A DNA stretch of 64,000 nucleotides from Thermoleophilia bacterium UBA2241 (GTDB lineage: Bacteria > Actinomycetota > Thermoleophilia > UBA2241), in NCBI GenBank assembly GCA_002347645.1, contig DDYF01000019.1, forward strand, positions 33,058 through 97,057. The letters are read 5' to 3'. Positions within the stretch are counted from its first letter, which is position 1, and each line of letters opens with the position of its first letter. A program made the translations under genes and the position numbers. The notes beneath the pieces were generated by a model. The model searched no databases. It was not told where the DNA came from and saw nothing but the letters and a program-made list of their open reading frames with translations. Positions 8,399-15,808 of this stretch are shown here, in pieces.

Positions 8399-10033
8399 AT
8401 GACCTTCGGCGATCTCGAGGCGCGCCTGAAGCGGCCGAGCGGGCTGCTGGTGATGACCCTGGTCGCGACGCTCAGCGTCGGGGTCGTCCGCATCCTCATG
8501 TACCGGGGTGGCATGCCGGGCTGGGACGACGCGGCCCACGTCTACAAGGTCTTCCTACTGCGCGAGGGCGAGGGCATCTTCTGGGACACGTTCTGGTACG
8601 GCGGCAGCTACGGAGCCGTGACGTACGGGTTCATCTACTACTGGCTCGCGCAGTACGTCCCTGGTCCGGTCATCGTTACCTTCGCCGCCGGACTCATCCC
8701 CCTCTTCTGGCACCTTTATCAGCGGCGCTCCTGGCGGATCGACGACGTGTGGCCGGCATGGCTGTTCATCCCCGTGCTCTGCATGTACCAGGCGAACGGA
8801 CAGGACCCCTTCGTCTTCGCGCTGTGCCTGTCGATGGGCGGCCTCGCCCTCCTCGCCGCGCGACACCCGGCGCTCGCCGCCCTGCTCGTCGGCGTGGGGG
8901 TCTTCGCCAACCCGATGGCGCTCTTCGTGGTCGGCGTCCTTCTCGTCGCCGACTTCCTCGGTCGGCCCGCCCTGCGGCGCCCGTATCTGGTCTTCGCTGC
9001 GTGGCTCGCGCCGTTCGTCGTCGCGAGGATCGTGGTGGGCGTCGTCTTCGCCGAGCCGGGCGGCTATCTGAACGAGTTCAACCAGGTGGTGCTCTACGTG
9101 AGTTTCGCCATGGTGGGGCTCGCGCTCGCGGGGGTGAACGCGGCGCACCCGCGCCGCCCCTTCGCCGTCCTGTTCGCCGTCTACGGCGCCATCTGTGTCG
9201 CCTCGTACGTGATCCCGGGCAGCCCGCTGGGGAACAACGTCGGCCGCTTCTCCTTCGTCTTCGGCCTGACCATCACGTTCCTCCTGCGCCGTGACCGGCT
9301 CCGCCGTCTGCTCGGGGTCGTCCCCCTGGCGCTCATCCCCATCGTCCTCTTCGCCGTCCTGCAGATGAGCACCGTGTACAGCCACTTCACCAACCACTCA
9401 GACCTGCGCGGCGCCGACCCGGGTTACTTCACGCCCGCGCTCGCCGCGGCCGCACGCCTGTACGACCCGGACTACCGCATCCACGTGGTCGCGCTGCGCC
9501 GGCACTGGGAGGCGCTGTACTTCCCGCGCGACGGCTACCCGATCACGCGCGGCTGGTACCGGCAGGCGGACGCGATCCACAACGAGCTGTTCTACGAGGG
9601 GTACGACGAGGCCGAATACCTCGCCTGGCTGAGGCGCTTGGGGGTGAACTACGTCTTCCTGCCCGACGAACCCCTCGACTCCTGGAGTCGTCACGAGCGC
9701 GGCATCCTGATCGACTCCCCCATCCTCGAAGAGGTCGAGCGCTTCGAGGGCTGGCGCGTGTACCGGGTGCGGGACGCCCAGCCCCTGCTCGTGCCGCTCG
9801 ACGGCGGCGCGGCACGAGTCATCGCGGTAGAACACCGTGCGGTGCGCCTGGCCGTCGAGCGGCCGGGCGTGTTCCTGCTCAGGGTGACGTACACGCCGTA
9901 CTGGCGGCTCGACGGTGGCGCTGTCCGTGAAGGCGACGACGGCTTCACTGAGATCTCCGTCCCGTCAGTCGGCGAGTACGACCTGCGCTTCGAGGTCACG
10001 GCCGGCAAGGTGCTGGACCAGATCGGGCTGTAA
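8399..10033 (+). CDS. Polytopic membrane protein, GT-C glycosyltransferase-like
   Basis: A 544-residue protein with about nine to eleven transmembrane helices over residues 18-330 and a soluble C-terminal region (about 335-544), probably on the outer face. An acidic motif GWDDAAHVYK in the first large loop resembles the metal/donor-binding aspartates of GT-C (ArnT/PMT-like) transferases. The C-terminal part contains a beta-rich segment ending in VGEYDLRFEV. The likely role is transfer of a sugar or other group from a polyprenyl-phosphate donor, but the substrate cannot be read. It starts 64 bases after the CobB-like gene, perhaps in the same operon. The start at 8399 lacks a strong ribosome site. 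Confidence 0.6.
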   Translation: MTFGDLEARLKRPSGLLVMTLVATLSVGVVRILMYRGGMPGWDDAAHVYKVFLLREGEGIFWDTFWYGGSYGAVTYGFIYYWLAQYVPGPVIVTFAAGLIPLFWHLYQRRSWRIDDVWPAWLFIPVLCMYQANGQDPFVFALCLSMGGLALLAARHPALAALLVGVGVFANPMALFVVGVLLVADFLGRPALRRPYLVFAAWLAPFVVARIVVGVVFAEPGGYLNEFNQVVLYVSFAMVGLALAGVNAAHPRRPFAVLFAVYGAICVASYVIPGSPLGNNVGRFSFVFGLTITFLLRRDRLRRLLGVVPLALIPIVLFAVLQMSTVYSHFTNHSDLRGADPGYFTPALAAAARLYDPDYRIHVVALRRHWEALYFPRDGYPITRGWYRQADAIHNELFYEGYDEAEYLAWLRRLGVNYVFLPDEPLDSWSRHERGILIDSPILEEVERFEGWRVYRVRDAQPLLVPLDGGAARVIAVEHRAVRLAVERPGVFLLRVTYTPYWRLDGGAVREGDDGFTEISVPSVGEYDLRFEVTAGKVLDQIGL

Positions 10034-10098
10034 GCCGGCAGGGCCGTGTCCGGCACAACGCGGCCGCCGGAGCCTCGCCGGCCTCAGGCGCCCTCCTG

Positions 10099-10110
10099 TA
10101 CACTGCGTGC
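10099..10110 (+). promoter_or_regulatory. Leaderless-type promoter element of pncB
   Basis: TACACT at 10099-10104 lies 6 bases before the ATG at 10111, so transcription would start at or next to the start codon. No Shine-Dalgarno sequence is present between them. Confidence 0.5.
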
Positions 10111-11208
10111 ATGCCGCGCGAACGCCTTTCGGCCGAGGTCTTCTCGCTGCCCGTCGACCAGTTGCGTCGGGGCTACTACTCGGACGCCTACTTCAACTCG
10201 GCCAAGGTCGTCCTCGAGCGCAACGACCTGCACCGTCGGGTCGCCATGCAGGTCTTTCAGAAGCGGCAACGCGCCGTGCTGGGCGGGATGGACGAGGCGC
10301 TCGCCGTCCTGCGCGTCGCGGCCGGGCGCTTCGCCGGAGACGATCCCGACGCCCCGTGGCAGCCAGGGTGGGACGACCTCGTCGTGAAGGCGTTGCACGA
10401 CGGCGACGAGGTCGCGGCGTACGAGACGGTCCTGACCATCGAGGGCGACTACTCGCTGTTCGCCCACCTCGAGACCGTGTACCTGGGGGTCCTGACCCGG
10501 CGCACGCTCATCTCGACCAACGTGCGCGAGGTCGTGGAGGCCGCGCGGGGCAAGATGATCCTCTTCTTTCCCGCACGCTTCGACCACTACAGGGTGCAGA
10601 CCGGCGACGGGTATGCGGCCCACGTCGCGGGGGCGATCGGCGTCTCGACCGACGCGCAGGCTAGCTGGTGGGGCGGCAAGGGCATCGGGACCATCCCGCA
10701 CGGCCTCATCGCGGCGTGCCACGGCGACACCGTCGAGGCGTCCCGGCTGTACGCCGACCTCTACCATCCGGACGTGAACGTCGTCGCCCTCGTCGACTTC
10801 GACAACGATTGCGTCGCGACAAGCTTGGCGTGCGCCGATGCCCTGGGCGGGCGCCTGTGGGGCGTGCGCCTGGACACGTCCGAGACCATGGTCGACCGCG
10901 CCCTGTGGAACGAGATGGGGACCTTCAAGCCTACCGGCGTCGTGCCGGAGCTCGTGTGCGCGGTGCGGCGCGCCCTCGACGCGAAGGGGCACGACCAGGT
11001 CAGGATCGTCGTCAGCGGCGGATTCGACGCGGCGAAGATCGCCGCCTTCGAGGCCGCCGGCGTCCCGGCGGACGCGTACGGGGTCGGATCGTCCCTCCTT
11101 CGCGGCAACACGGATTTCACGGCCGACGTGGTCGCCGTCGACGGGCGGCCCTGCGGCAAGGCGGGTCGCCGCGCCGTGCCCAACCCGCGGCTGGCGCGGG
11201 TCCGCTAG
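10111..11208 (+). CDS. pncB: Nicotinate phosphoribosyltransferase
   Basis: A 365-residue protein of the NAPRTase/NadC-like fold. It converts nicotinate and PRPP to nicotinate mononucleotide in NAD salvage. Family features include the N-terminal YYSDAYF segment, a phosphoribosyl-binding region with VRLDTSE and a late IVVSGGFD glycine-rich phosphate site, then GVGSSL. It is shorter than E. coli PncB and resembles the compact bacterial form. The nicotinamidase gene follows after 43 bases on the same strand, so the pair forms a nicotinamide-to-NaMN pathway. The upstream TACACT box suggests a leaderless transcript. Confidence 0.9.
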   Translation: MPRERLSAEVFSLPVDQLRRGYYSDAYFNSAKVVLERNDLHRRVAMQVFQKRQRAVLGGMDEALAVLRVAAGRFAGDDPDAPWQPGWDDLVVKALHDGDEVAAYETVLTIEGDYSLFAHLETVYLGVLTRRTLISTNVREVVEAARGKMILFFPARFDHYRVQTGDGYAAHVAGAIGVSTDAQASWWGGKGIGTIPHGLIAACHGDTVEASRLYADLYHPDVNVVALVDFDNDCVATSLACADALGGRLWGVRLDTSETMVDRALWNEMGTFKPTGVVPELVCAVRRALDAKGHDQVRIVVSGGFDAAKIAAFEAAGVPADAYGVGSSLLRGNTDFTADVVAVDGRPCGKAGRRAVPNPRLARVR

Positions 11209-11251
11209 ATCACCGGGTCTCGGCGACGCCGGCGGAGGGAAGCATCAAGGC

Positions 11252-11794
11252 ATGGACACCCCGCGCAAGGTCATCATCGTCATCGACATGCTGGTCGGCT
11301 TCTGCCGGCGTGGCGCGCTCGCGAGCCCCAGGCTCGACAGCATCACGCCGCGCGTTGTCGCGCACCTCGAGGGTGAGCGCGCGGCGGGCGCCGAGCTGGT
11401 CTTCCTTGTCGACACACACGCTCCAGACGACCCGGAGTTCGCGATGTTCCCGCCCCACTGCGTGAGGGGTTCGGGTGAGGACGAGATCGTGCCGGAACTG
11501 CAGGCGCTCGCGGCTCAAGGTCACATCCTCCGCAAGCACCGCTTCTCAGGCTTCCACGAGACGGGTCTCGACGCGCTGCTCCGCGAGCTCCAGCCCGAGA
11601 CCGTCGAGGTGGCCGGCGTGTGCACCGACATCTGTGTCTTGCACACGGTGGCCGGTCTCCGCGACCGTGGCTACCCGGTCGTCGTGCGTCGCGACCTGGT
11701 CGAGACCTACGACGCGCCCGGGCACGACGCCGACGAGGCGAACCGCTTCGCCCTCGCGCACATTCGCGACGTCTTGGGCGCGGAAGTCGTCTGA
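11252..11794 (+). CDS. pncA: Nicotinamidase (isochorismatase-like hydrolase)
   Basis: A 180-residue isochorismatase-fold protein. The catalytic triad is visible: D12 in VIDMLVGFC, K95 in RKHRFSGF and C128 in GVCTDICV. The metal ligands of nicotinamidases are present as D54, H56 (VDTHAPDDPEF) and H69. It hydrolyses nicotinamide to nicotinate, which the upstream PncB then uses. The ATG at 11252 has GGAGGGAAG upstream. The context makes nicotinamidase much more likely than another isochorismatase-family activity. Confidence 0.9.
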   Translation: MDTPRKVIIVIDMLVGFCRRGALASPRLDSITPRVVAHLEGERAAGAELVFLVDTHAPDDPEFAMFPPHCVRGSGEDEIVPELQALAAQGHILRKHRFSGFHETGLDALLRELQPETVEVAGVCTDICVLHTVAGLRDRGYPVVVRRDLVETYDAPGHDADEANRFALAHIRDVLGAEVV

Positions 11795-11829
11795 CGGGGA
11801 GTGCGTGGCCTCTCGGACCCGCCTGTGCT

Positions 11830-12447
11830 TCAGGGCGCCGCCATGACCGCACCTGCGTCGGCCAGCAGCGCGACGAAATCCTGTGCCACCCGCCCCAGAC
11901 GACTCGAAGGGTCTATGGCCGCCGCCTTGACCCAGGCCTGTCTGGCCTCGGCCACGTCGCCGTGCGCGAAGCGGACCAGGGCGAGGTCGTACTGGGCCTC
12001 CTGATGGTCGGGGAAGGCGGCCAGGACGCGCTCGATGCGGCGCAGCGCTCGCTCGTGGTCACCGCGCGCGCTCCATACCATCGCGAGGCCTACCGCGGCG
12101 TTCGGATGGCCTGGGCTGGCGGCGAGCGCGTCCCGATACGCCGCCGCGGCGGCGTCGTACAGGCGCGCGCGTCGGCAGGCGGCGCCCAGGTCCAGCATGA
12201 TGCGCAGGCTGCCGGGATTGGCGCGCCGGGCGCGTTCGAGCGCCGCGATCTCGCCCTCGACTGATGCCGTGTCGACCACCCCGGCCACGTTAACGGACCG
12301 GTCCGTACGGTGCCCTGCGGGCGGGAGAGTCGCCGCCGGATCGTAGGCGAGGCCGCCGGCCTCCTCGCGCGTCCCGCTGGCGACGACGATGACGGCGACC
12401 AGGACGGCGGCGACGGCGATGACGATCGCGGTTGAGTACCTGCGCAC
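11830..12447 (-). CDS. TPR-repeat protein with N-terminal membrane anchor
   Basis: A 205-residue protein with an N-terminal hydrophobic helix (about 6-24, AIVIAVAAVLVAVIVVA) that anchors it or exports it. A short linker follows, then about three tetratricopeptide repeats (about 68-185) with typical residues such as NPGSLRIMLDLGAACRRA and GHPNAAVGLAMVW. The TPR part should be extracytoplasmic and bind a protein partner. The GTG start at 12447 has GAGGACC upstream. It resembles the CcmH/NrfG-like TPR modules of cytochrome c maturation, but no other haem-maturation gene is adjacent apart from the thiol-redox pair at 14.5-15.7 kb. Confidence 0.8.
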   Translation of the reverse strand: MRRYSTAIVIAVAAVLVAVIVVASGTREEAGGLAYDPAATLPPAGHRTDRSVNVAGVVDTASVEGEIAALERARRANPGSLRIMLDLGAACRRARLYDAAAAAYRDALAASPGHPNAAVGLAMVWSARGDHERALRRIERVLAAFPDHQEAQYDLALVRFAHGDVAEARQAWVKAAAIDPSSRLGRVAQDFVALLADAGAVMAAP

Positions 12448-12484
12448 GGTGGTCCTCGCGGTCGGGGTCGTGCGGGCGCGCCGC

Positions 12485-12493
12485 AGTATAGCA
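12485..12493 (-). promoter_or_regulatory. Extended -10 promoter of the TPR gene
   Basis: Read leftward the sequence is TGC-TATACT, an extended -10 element about 38 bases before the GTG start at 12447. No good -35 is seen, as expected for a TGN-type promoter. Confidence 0.5.
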
Positions 12494-12523
12494 CCGTGGC
12501 GTACGGTCGGAGGGCGCGCGGAG

Positions 12524-12576
12524 TTGACCCCTTCCTACGAGGGCGATACAGTCCGGAATAGGGACCCGAACGGTCC
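12524..12576 (+). promoter_or_regulatory. Promoter and candidate autoregulatory operator of the Rrf2 gene
   Basis: TTGACC (12524-12529) and TACAGT (12547-12552) are 17 bases apart. Directly downstream, GGACC (12562-12566) and GGTCC (12572-12576) form a perfect inverted repeat around a 5-base centre, and GTCCGG occurs at both 12551-12556 and 12573-12578. The dyad covers the transcript start region, a usual position for Rrf2-type autorepression. Confidence 0.55.
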
Positions 12577-12600
12577 GGTCTGCGACGAAAGGGGATGCAG

Positions 12601-13020
12601 GTGGGTCTTCAGCTGACGCGAGGTGGCGAGTACGCGATCCGCGCGATGGCATACCTCGCCGACATCCCCGACGGGCGGGTCGCGTCGCTGCACGAGATCG
12701 GCCACGCACAGGACGTCCCCGAGAGCTTCCTTGCGAAGATCCTGCAGAGCCTCGTGCACGCGGGCCTCGCCGAATCCCGCCGCGGGGCGCACGGAGGGTT
12801 CGCACTCGCCAAGCCCGCGCACGAGATCTCGATGCGCGCGGTGGTCGAGGCGGTCGACGGCCCGATCGCGCTCAACACGTGCGTGCTCTCGCCCGACGAC
12901 TGTGGCCGCAGCGACCACTGCCGCATGCATGCGGTCTGGATCGAGGCGCAGGAGCGCATGATGGCGGTCCTTGAAGGCGTCTCGCTCGCGAGCCTGAGCA
13001 CCGAGACCCGCATCGGCTGA
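12601..13020 (+). CDS. Rrf2 family transcriptional regulator with three cysteines
   Basis: A 139-residue Rrf2 protein: N-terminal winged helix (RGGEYAIRAMAYLAD, LHEIGHAQDVPESFLAKIL, then the wing ESRRGAHGGFALA) and a C-terminal loop with C94, C101 and C107, close to the IscR spacing for a [2Fe-2S] cluster. It probably senses Fe-S status, nitric oxide or redox state. GTG 12601 is preferred over ATG 12595 because the AGGGG ribosome site (12590-12594) sits 6 bases before it and directly abuts the ATG. Its targets other than itself are not visible. Confidence 0.85.
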   Translation: MGLQLTRGGEYAIRAMAYLADIPDGRVASLHEIGHAQDVPESFLAKILQSLVHAGLAESRRGAHGGFALAKPAHEISMRAVVEAVDGPIALNTCVLSPDDCGRSDHCRMHAVWIEAQERMMAVLEGVSLASLSTETRIG

Positions 13021-13063
13021 AGTCTGACGCCCGACGCGCGCGCCGGGTGACGGGCACCGCCGC

Positions 13064-14041
13064 CTAACCCACCCTGTGGTCCGCGTACCCGCCGGGGTGC
13101 GCGCTCATCCAGTCCCAAGCATCTCGCACGGCGTCGGCCAGCGTGTGTCGCGGCGTCCATCCCAAGGCGGCGCGGGCACGGTCGTTCGAGGCGACCAGTG
13201 CGGGGGGGTCGCCCGGCCGGCGCGGTGCGGTCGTGCGGCGCAGGGACCGGCCGGTGACGAGTTCGACTGTCTCCAGCACGGTCAGGACCGAGTCCCCCGA
13301 CCCGGTGCCCAGATTGAGCGCCGGTGGCACGTCGGGAAGGCGTTCGAGGGCCAAGACGTGTGCGTCGGCGAGGTCGGCGACGTGGACGTAGTCGCGGACG
13401 CACGTGCCGTCCGGCGTCGGGTAGTCGTCGCCGAAGACGCGAAACGAGGCGCCGTCGGCGGCGGCACGCAAAGCGAGCGGGATGAGGTGCGACTCGGGAT
13501 CGTGGTCCTCGCCCCTCGCGCCGTCGGCGCCGCAGGCGTTGAAGTAGCGGAGGGCCACCGCGGCGAGGCCGGGTGCCGCGTCGCGCAGCAGGCGCTCGCC
13601 GGCCAGCTTGGTCTCGCCGTAGGGGTTGGCGGGGACGAGCGGGTCGTCCTCGACGATTGGCACCCGCCCCGGGTCGCCGTACACCGCGGCCGTCGACGAG
13701 AACACGAGGCGCGCGACGCCGGACCTGCCGGCCGCGCGGACGACCGTCGCCGTCCCGGCGACGTTGACGGCGGCGTAACGCTCCGGCTGCGCGACCGACT
13801 CGGCGACCTCCGCCAAGGCCGCCATGTGGACGATCGCCTCGGCCCCCGACGTGCGCAGCGCCGCGGTGACGCAGGCTTCGTCGCGGATGTCACCGCGCTC
13901 CAGACCGGCTCCGGCTGGGACCGCGTCCACGTGACCGCGCGAGAGGTCATCGTAGACCACGACCTCGTGACCGCCTGCCAGCAGTCGCGCGGCGATCACG
14001 CTGCCGATGTAGCCCGCTCCGCCTGTGACGAGGACACGCAT
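13064..14041 (-). CDS. galE: UDP-glucose 4-epimerase
   Basis: A 325-residue extended short-chain dehydrogenase. It has the NAD motif TGGAGYIGS at the N-terminus, the catalytic serine region FSSTAAVYG, the YxxxK pair in NPYGETK, and RYFNACGAD typical of GalE. It interconverts UDP-glucose and UDP-galactose for surface polysaccharide synthesis. The start at ATG 14041 gives exactly the family length, although the frame stays open further upstream. Read leftward, TACCAT (14049-14054) lies 7 bases before the ATG, a possible leaderless promoter. A strong hairpin separates it from fmdB upstream. Confidence 0.92.
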   Translation of the reverse strand: MRVLVTGGAGYIGSVIAARLLAGGHEVVVYDDLSRGHVDAVPAGAGLERGDIRDEACVTAALRTSGAEAIVHMAALAEVAESVAQPERYAAVNVAGTATVVRAAGRSGVARLVFSSTAAVYGDPGRVPIVEDDPLVPANPYGETKLAGERLLRDAAPGLAAVALRYFNACGADGARGEDHDPESHLIPLALRAAADGASFRVFGDDYPTPDGTCVRDYVHVADLADAHVLALERLPDVPPALNLGTGSGDSVLTVLETVELVTGRSLRRTTAPRRPGDPPALVASNDRARAALGWTPRHTLADAVRDAWDWMSAHPGGYADHRVG

Positions 14042-14105
14042 GCCGACGATGGTATCAGGCAGGGCGAAGGCGACGTCCGTGGCCCGCCCTCCTGGCGAAA
14101 GACGG

Positions 14106-14138
14106 CGACGGCCCCCGGGCGATTCCCGGGGGCCGTCG
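14106..14138. terminator. 14-bp perfect hairpin terminator between fmdB and galE
   Basis: Arms 14106-14119 and 14125-14138 are fully complementary around a 5-base loop. It lies about 65 bases beyond the stop of the leftward FmdB gene and before galE. Followed leftward it runs into CCGTCTTTCG, a weak T stretch. It probably ends the fmdB transcript. Confidence 0.65.
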
Positions 14139-14202
14139 TCTCTCTCGCCAGGGATGGCGTCAAGCCTGCTCGGGCGGCGCGACCGCGCCGCGAACGTCAG
14201 CC

Positions 14203-14385
14203 TCAGCCGAAGCCGCTGCCGGCGGGCGCCGAACAGCCGAGGTTGCGCAAGAAGCTCGAGAACTTCTGCCGCACGTCGGTGGCGTCGCACTTGGGACAGA
14301 CACGGTCCTTGTCTTCGAGGAACCCCTGCACGAATACCTCGAACTCGTGCCCGCACTCGTTGCACACCAAGTCGTAGGTCGCCAT
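14203..14385 (-). CDS. FmdB family zinc-ribbon protein
   Basis: A 60-residue protein beginning MATYDLVCNECGHEFEVF and containing CPKC about 25 residues later. The two CxxC pairs form the zinc ribbon of the FmdB/CxxC_CXXC_SSSS family, which is often regulatory or of unknown role. The tail is short and glycine-rich. The start at ATG 14385 matches family members, and an upstream ATG would add only four residues. It is divergent from the TlpA gene, and the shared interval holds a CsoR-type dyad. Confidence 0.85.
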   Translation of the reverse strand: MATYDLVCNECGHEFEVFVQGFLEDKDRVCPKCDATDVRQKFSSFLRNLGCSAPAGSGFG

Positions 14386-14408
14386 ATCTCTCCACACGTT
14401 GCCGATTG

Positions 14409-14425
14409 ATACCCTCGGGGGGTAT
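14409..14425. promoter_or_regulatory. CsoR-type (copper-sensor) operator candidate
   Basis: ATACCC (14409-14414) and GGGTAT (14420-14425) form a perfect dyad with centre TCGGG. This closely resembles known CsoR operators of the form TACCC-N5-GGGTA, such as that of the Bacillus copZA operon. It lies 24 bases upstream of the fmdB start and about 87 bases before the TlpA start, with a TATTAT/TATACC -10-like stretch overlapping its right arm. No CsoR gene is in this window. Confidence 0.55.
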
Positions 14426-14511
14426 TATACCGGCGCTCGTCGTGTGCGTAAACACGGCCTGGGTGCCATCCGCCCACCGGGCCGGCAGTCTCCGCGGAAA
14501 GGACCGGGACC

Positions 14512-15000
14512 GTGAACCGAATCGTGTGGGTCGTCATCATCGCGGCCCTGGCCATCGTCGGGATCGTCGTCTACGCGCAGACTCGTGACGGCGGGAAGGA
14601 CGGGGGCGGCAGGGCCCTGTCCGGGACGACGCTGACCGGCGAGAGCTTCGATCTGGCAACGACGCGCGGCCGGCCGGTCGTCGTGAACTTCTTCGCCTCG
14701 TGGTGCCCGCCCTGCAACGCCGAGGCGACCGACCTCGTGGCCTTCGCCGCGGCCCATCCCGAGGTCAGCTTCGTCGGCGTCGCGGTCAACGACGAGCGCG
14801 CCGACACCGAAGCCTTCGTGAAGAAGTACGGCCTCACGTACCCGGTCGTGTTCGACCCCGACGGCGCGGCCGGCGGCGACTGGGGGGTGACCGGCATCCC
14901 GACGACGTTCTTCCTCGACGCCGGCGGCGCCGTGCAGGACACCATCGTCGGCGCCGCGTCAGGTCAGCAGTTCGAGGCTTCACTGCAGAAGGCGCTCTAA
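14512..15000 (+). CDS. TlpA/ResA-like membrane-anchored thioredoxin
   Basis: A 162-residue protein with an N-terminal signal anchor (residues 4-21, IVWVVIIAALAIVGIVVY) and a thioredoxin fold with active site WCPPC (about 64-68) in FFASWCPPC. The cis-proline region reads GIPTTFF. It should reduce or oxidise disulfides outside the membrane, for example apocytochrome c or copper-site thiols. The CcdA-type electron carrier follows after 12 bases, so the two form a reductant-import system. The GTG start at 14512 follows GGAAAGGACC. Confidence 0.92.
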   Translation: MNRIVWVVIIAALAIVGIVVYAQTRDGGKDGGGRALSGTTLTGESFDLATTRGRPVVVNFFASWCPPCNAEATDLVAFAAAHPEVSFVGVAVNDERADTEAFVKKYGLTYPVVFDPDGAAGGDWGVTGIPTTFFLDAGGAVQDTIVGAASGQQFEASLQKAL

Positions 15001-15012
15001 GCGACGCCGGCC

Positions 15013-15732
15013 GTGGCCGCCGTCACGATCGAGTCGCTCAGTCTCGCCGCTGTCGGTCTGGCCTTCGTCGCCGGGCTGCTGTCGTTCCTCTCGCCCTGCG
15101 TCCTGCCGCTGCTCCCCGTCTACCTGTCGTACGTCTCTGGGGTCGGCGTCGACCGGCTGCAGGTCGCCAGGGGGAGGGTCGCCGGCCTCGCGCTGCTCTT
15201 CGTGGCCGGCTTCACCGTCGTGTTCGTGGTGCTGGGCGCGGGCGCCGGCGGGATCGGCCGGCTGCTCGTCGACTACCGTCGCGAGCTCACCGTCGCCGCC
15301 GGCATCTTCATCGCCGTGAGCGGCCTCATCGTCGCCGGCGCGATCCGGCTGCCCGAGCGTGCCGTAGGGATCGCGCCGCGACCGGGGGGCGCCGGCGGCG
15401 CGTTCCTCACCGGCGCCGCGCTGGCCATCGGCTGGACCCCGTGCATCGGCTACGTGCTGGGCGCGATCCTCACCATGGCGGCGTCGAGCCAGAGCGCCCT
15501 CTCCGGATCGCTGCTGCTGCTCGTCTACTCGGCCGGCATGGGCGTGCCCTTCGTGCTCGCCGCCCTCGCCTTCGACTGGATGGCGGCGCGCCTGGACGTG
15601 GTCAAGCGCCACTACCGCGGCATCCGCGTCGTGTCCGGCGTCATCCTGGTCGTGTTCGGCGTCCTCCTTGCCTTGGGCGTCGTCGACCGCGTAGCGAGCT
15701 CCTTGCCGGCCTTCGCGCCCGGCGGCCTCTGA
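15013..15732 (+). CDS. ccdA: CcdA/DsbD-type thiol electron transporter
   Basis: A 239-residue membrane protein with six transmembrane helices. The two membrane cysteines sit in the conserved contexts LSFLSPCVLPLLPVY and GWTPCIGYVLG. The protein passes electrons from cytoplasmic thioredoxin across the membrane to the TlpA-like protein encoded just upstream. GTG start at 15013. Loss of either cysteine would abolish function, and both are present. A CsoR-like operator upstream of the pair suggests a link to copper stress or copper-enzyme maturation. Confidence 0.92.
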   Translation: MAAVTIESLSLAAVGLAFVAGLLSFLSPCVLPLLPVYLSYVSGVGVDRLQVARGRVAGLALLFVAGFTVVFVVLGAGAGGIGRLLVDYRRELTVAAGIFIAVSGLIVAGAIRLPERAVGIAPRPGGAGGAFLTGAALAIGWTPCIGYVLGAILTMAASSQSALSGSLLLLVYSAGMGVPFVLAALAFDWMAARLDVVKRHYRGIRVVSGVILVVFGVLLALGVVDRVASSLPAFAPGGL

Positions 15733-15795
15733 GACTGGGCACGTCCACGCGCGTACGCCCGTCGCATGCCTGCGCCACCGGCGGGGCACAGCCGG

Positions 15796-15808
15796 TATCC
15801 TTGCGTCC
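15796..15808 (+). promoter_or_regulatory. Leaderless-type promoter element of the FAD/Fe-S dehydrogenase gene
   Basis: TATCCT at 15796-15801 lies 7 bases before ATG 15809, and there is no Shine-Dalgarno sequence between them. Confidence 0.45.
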
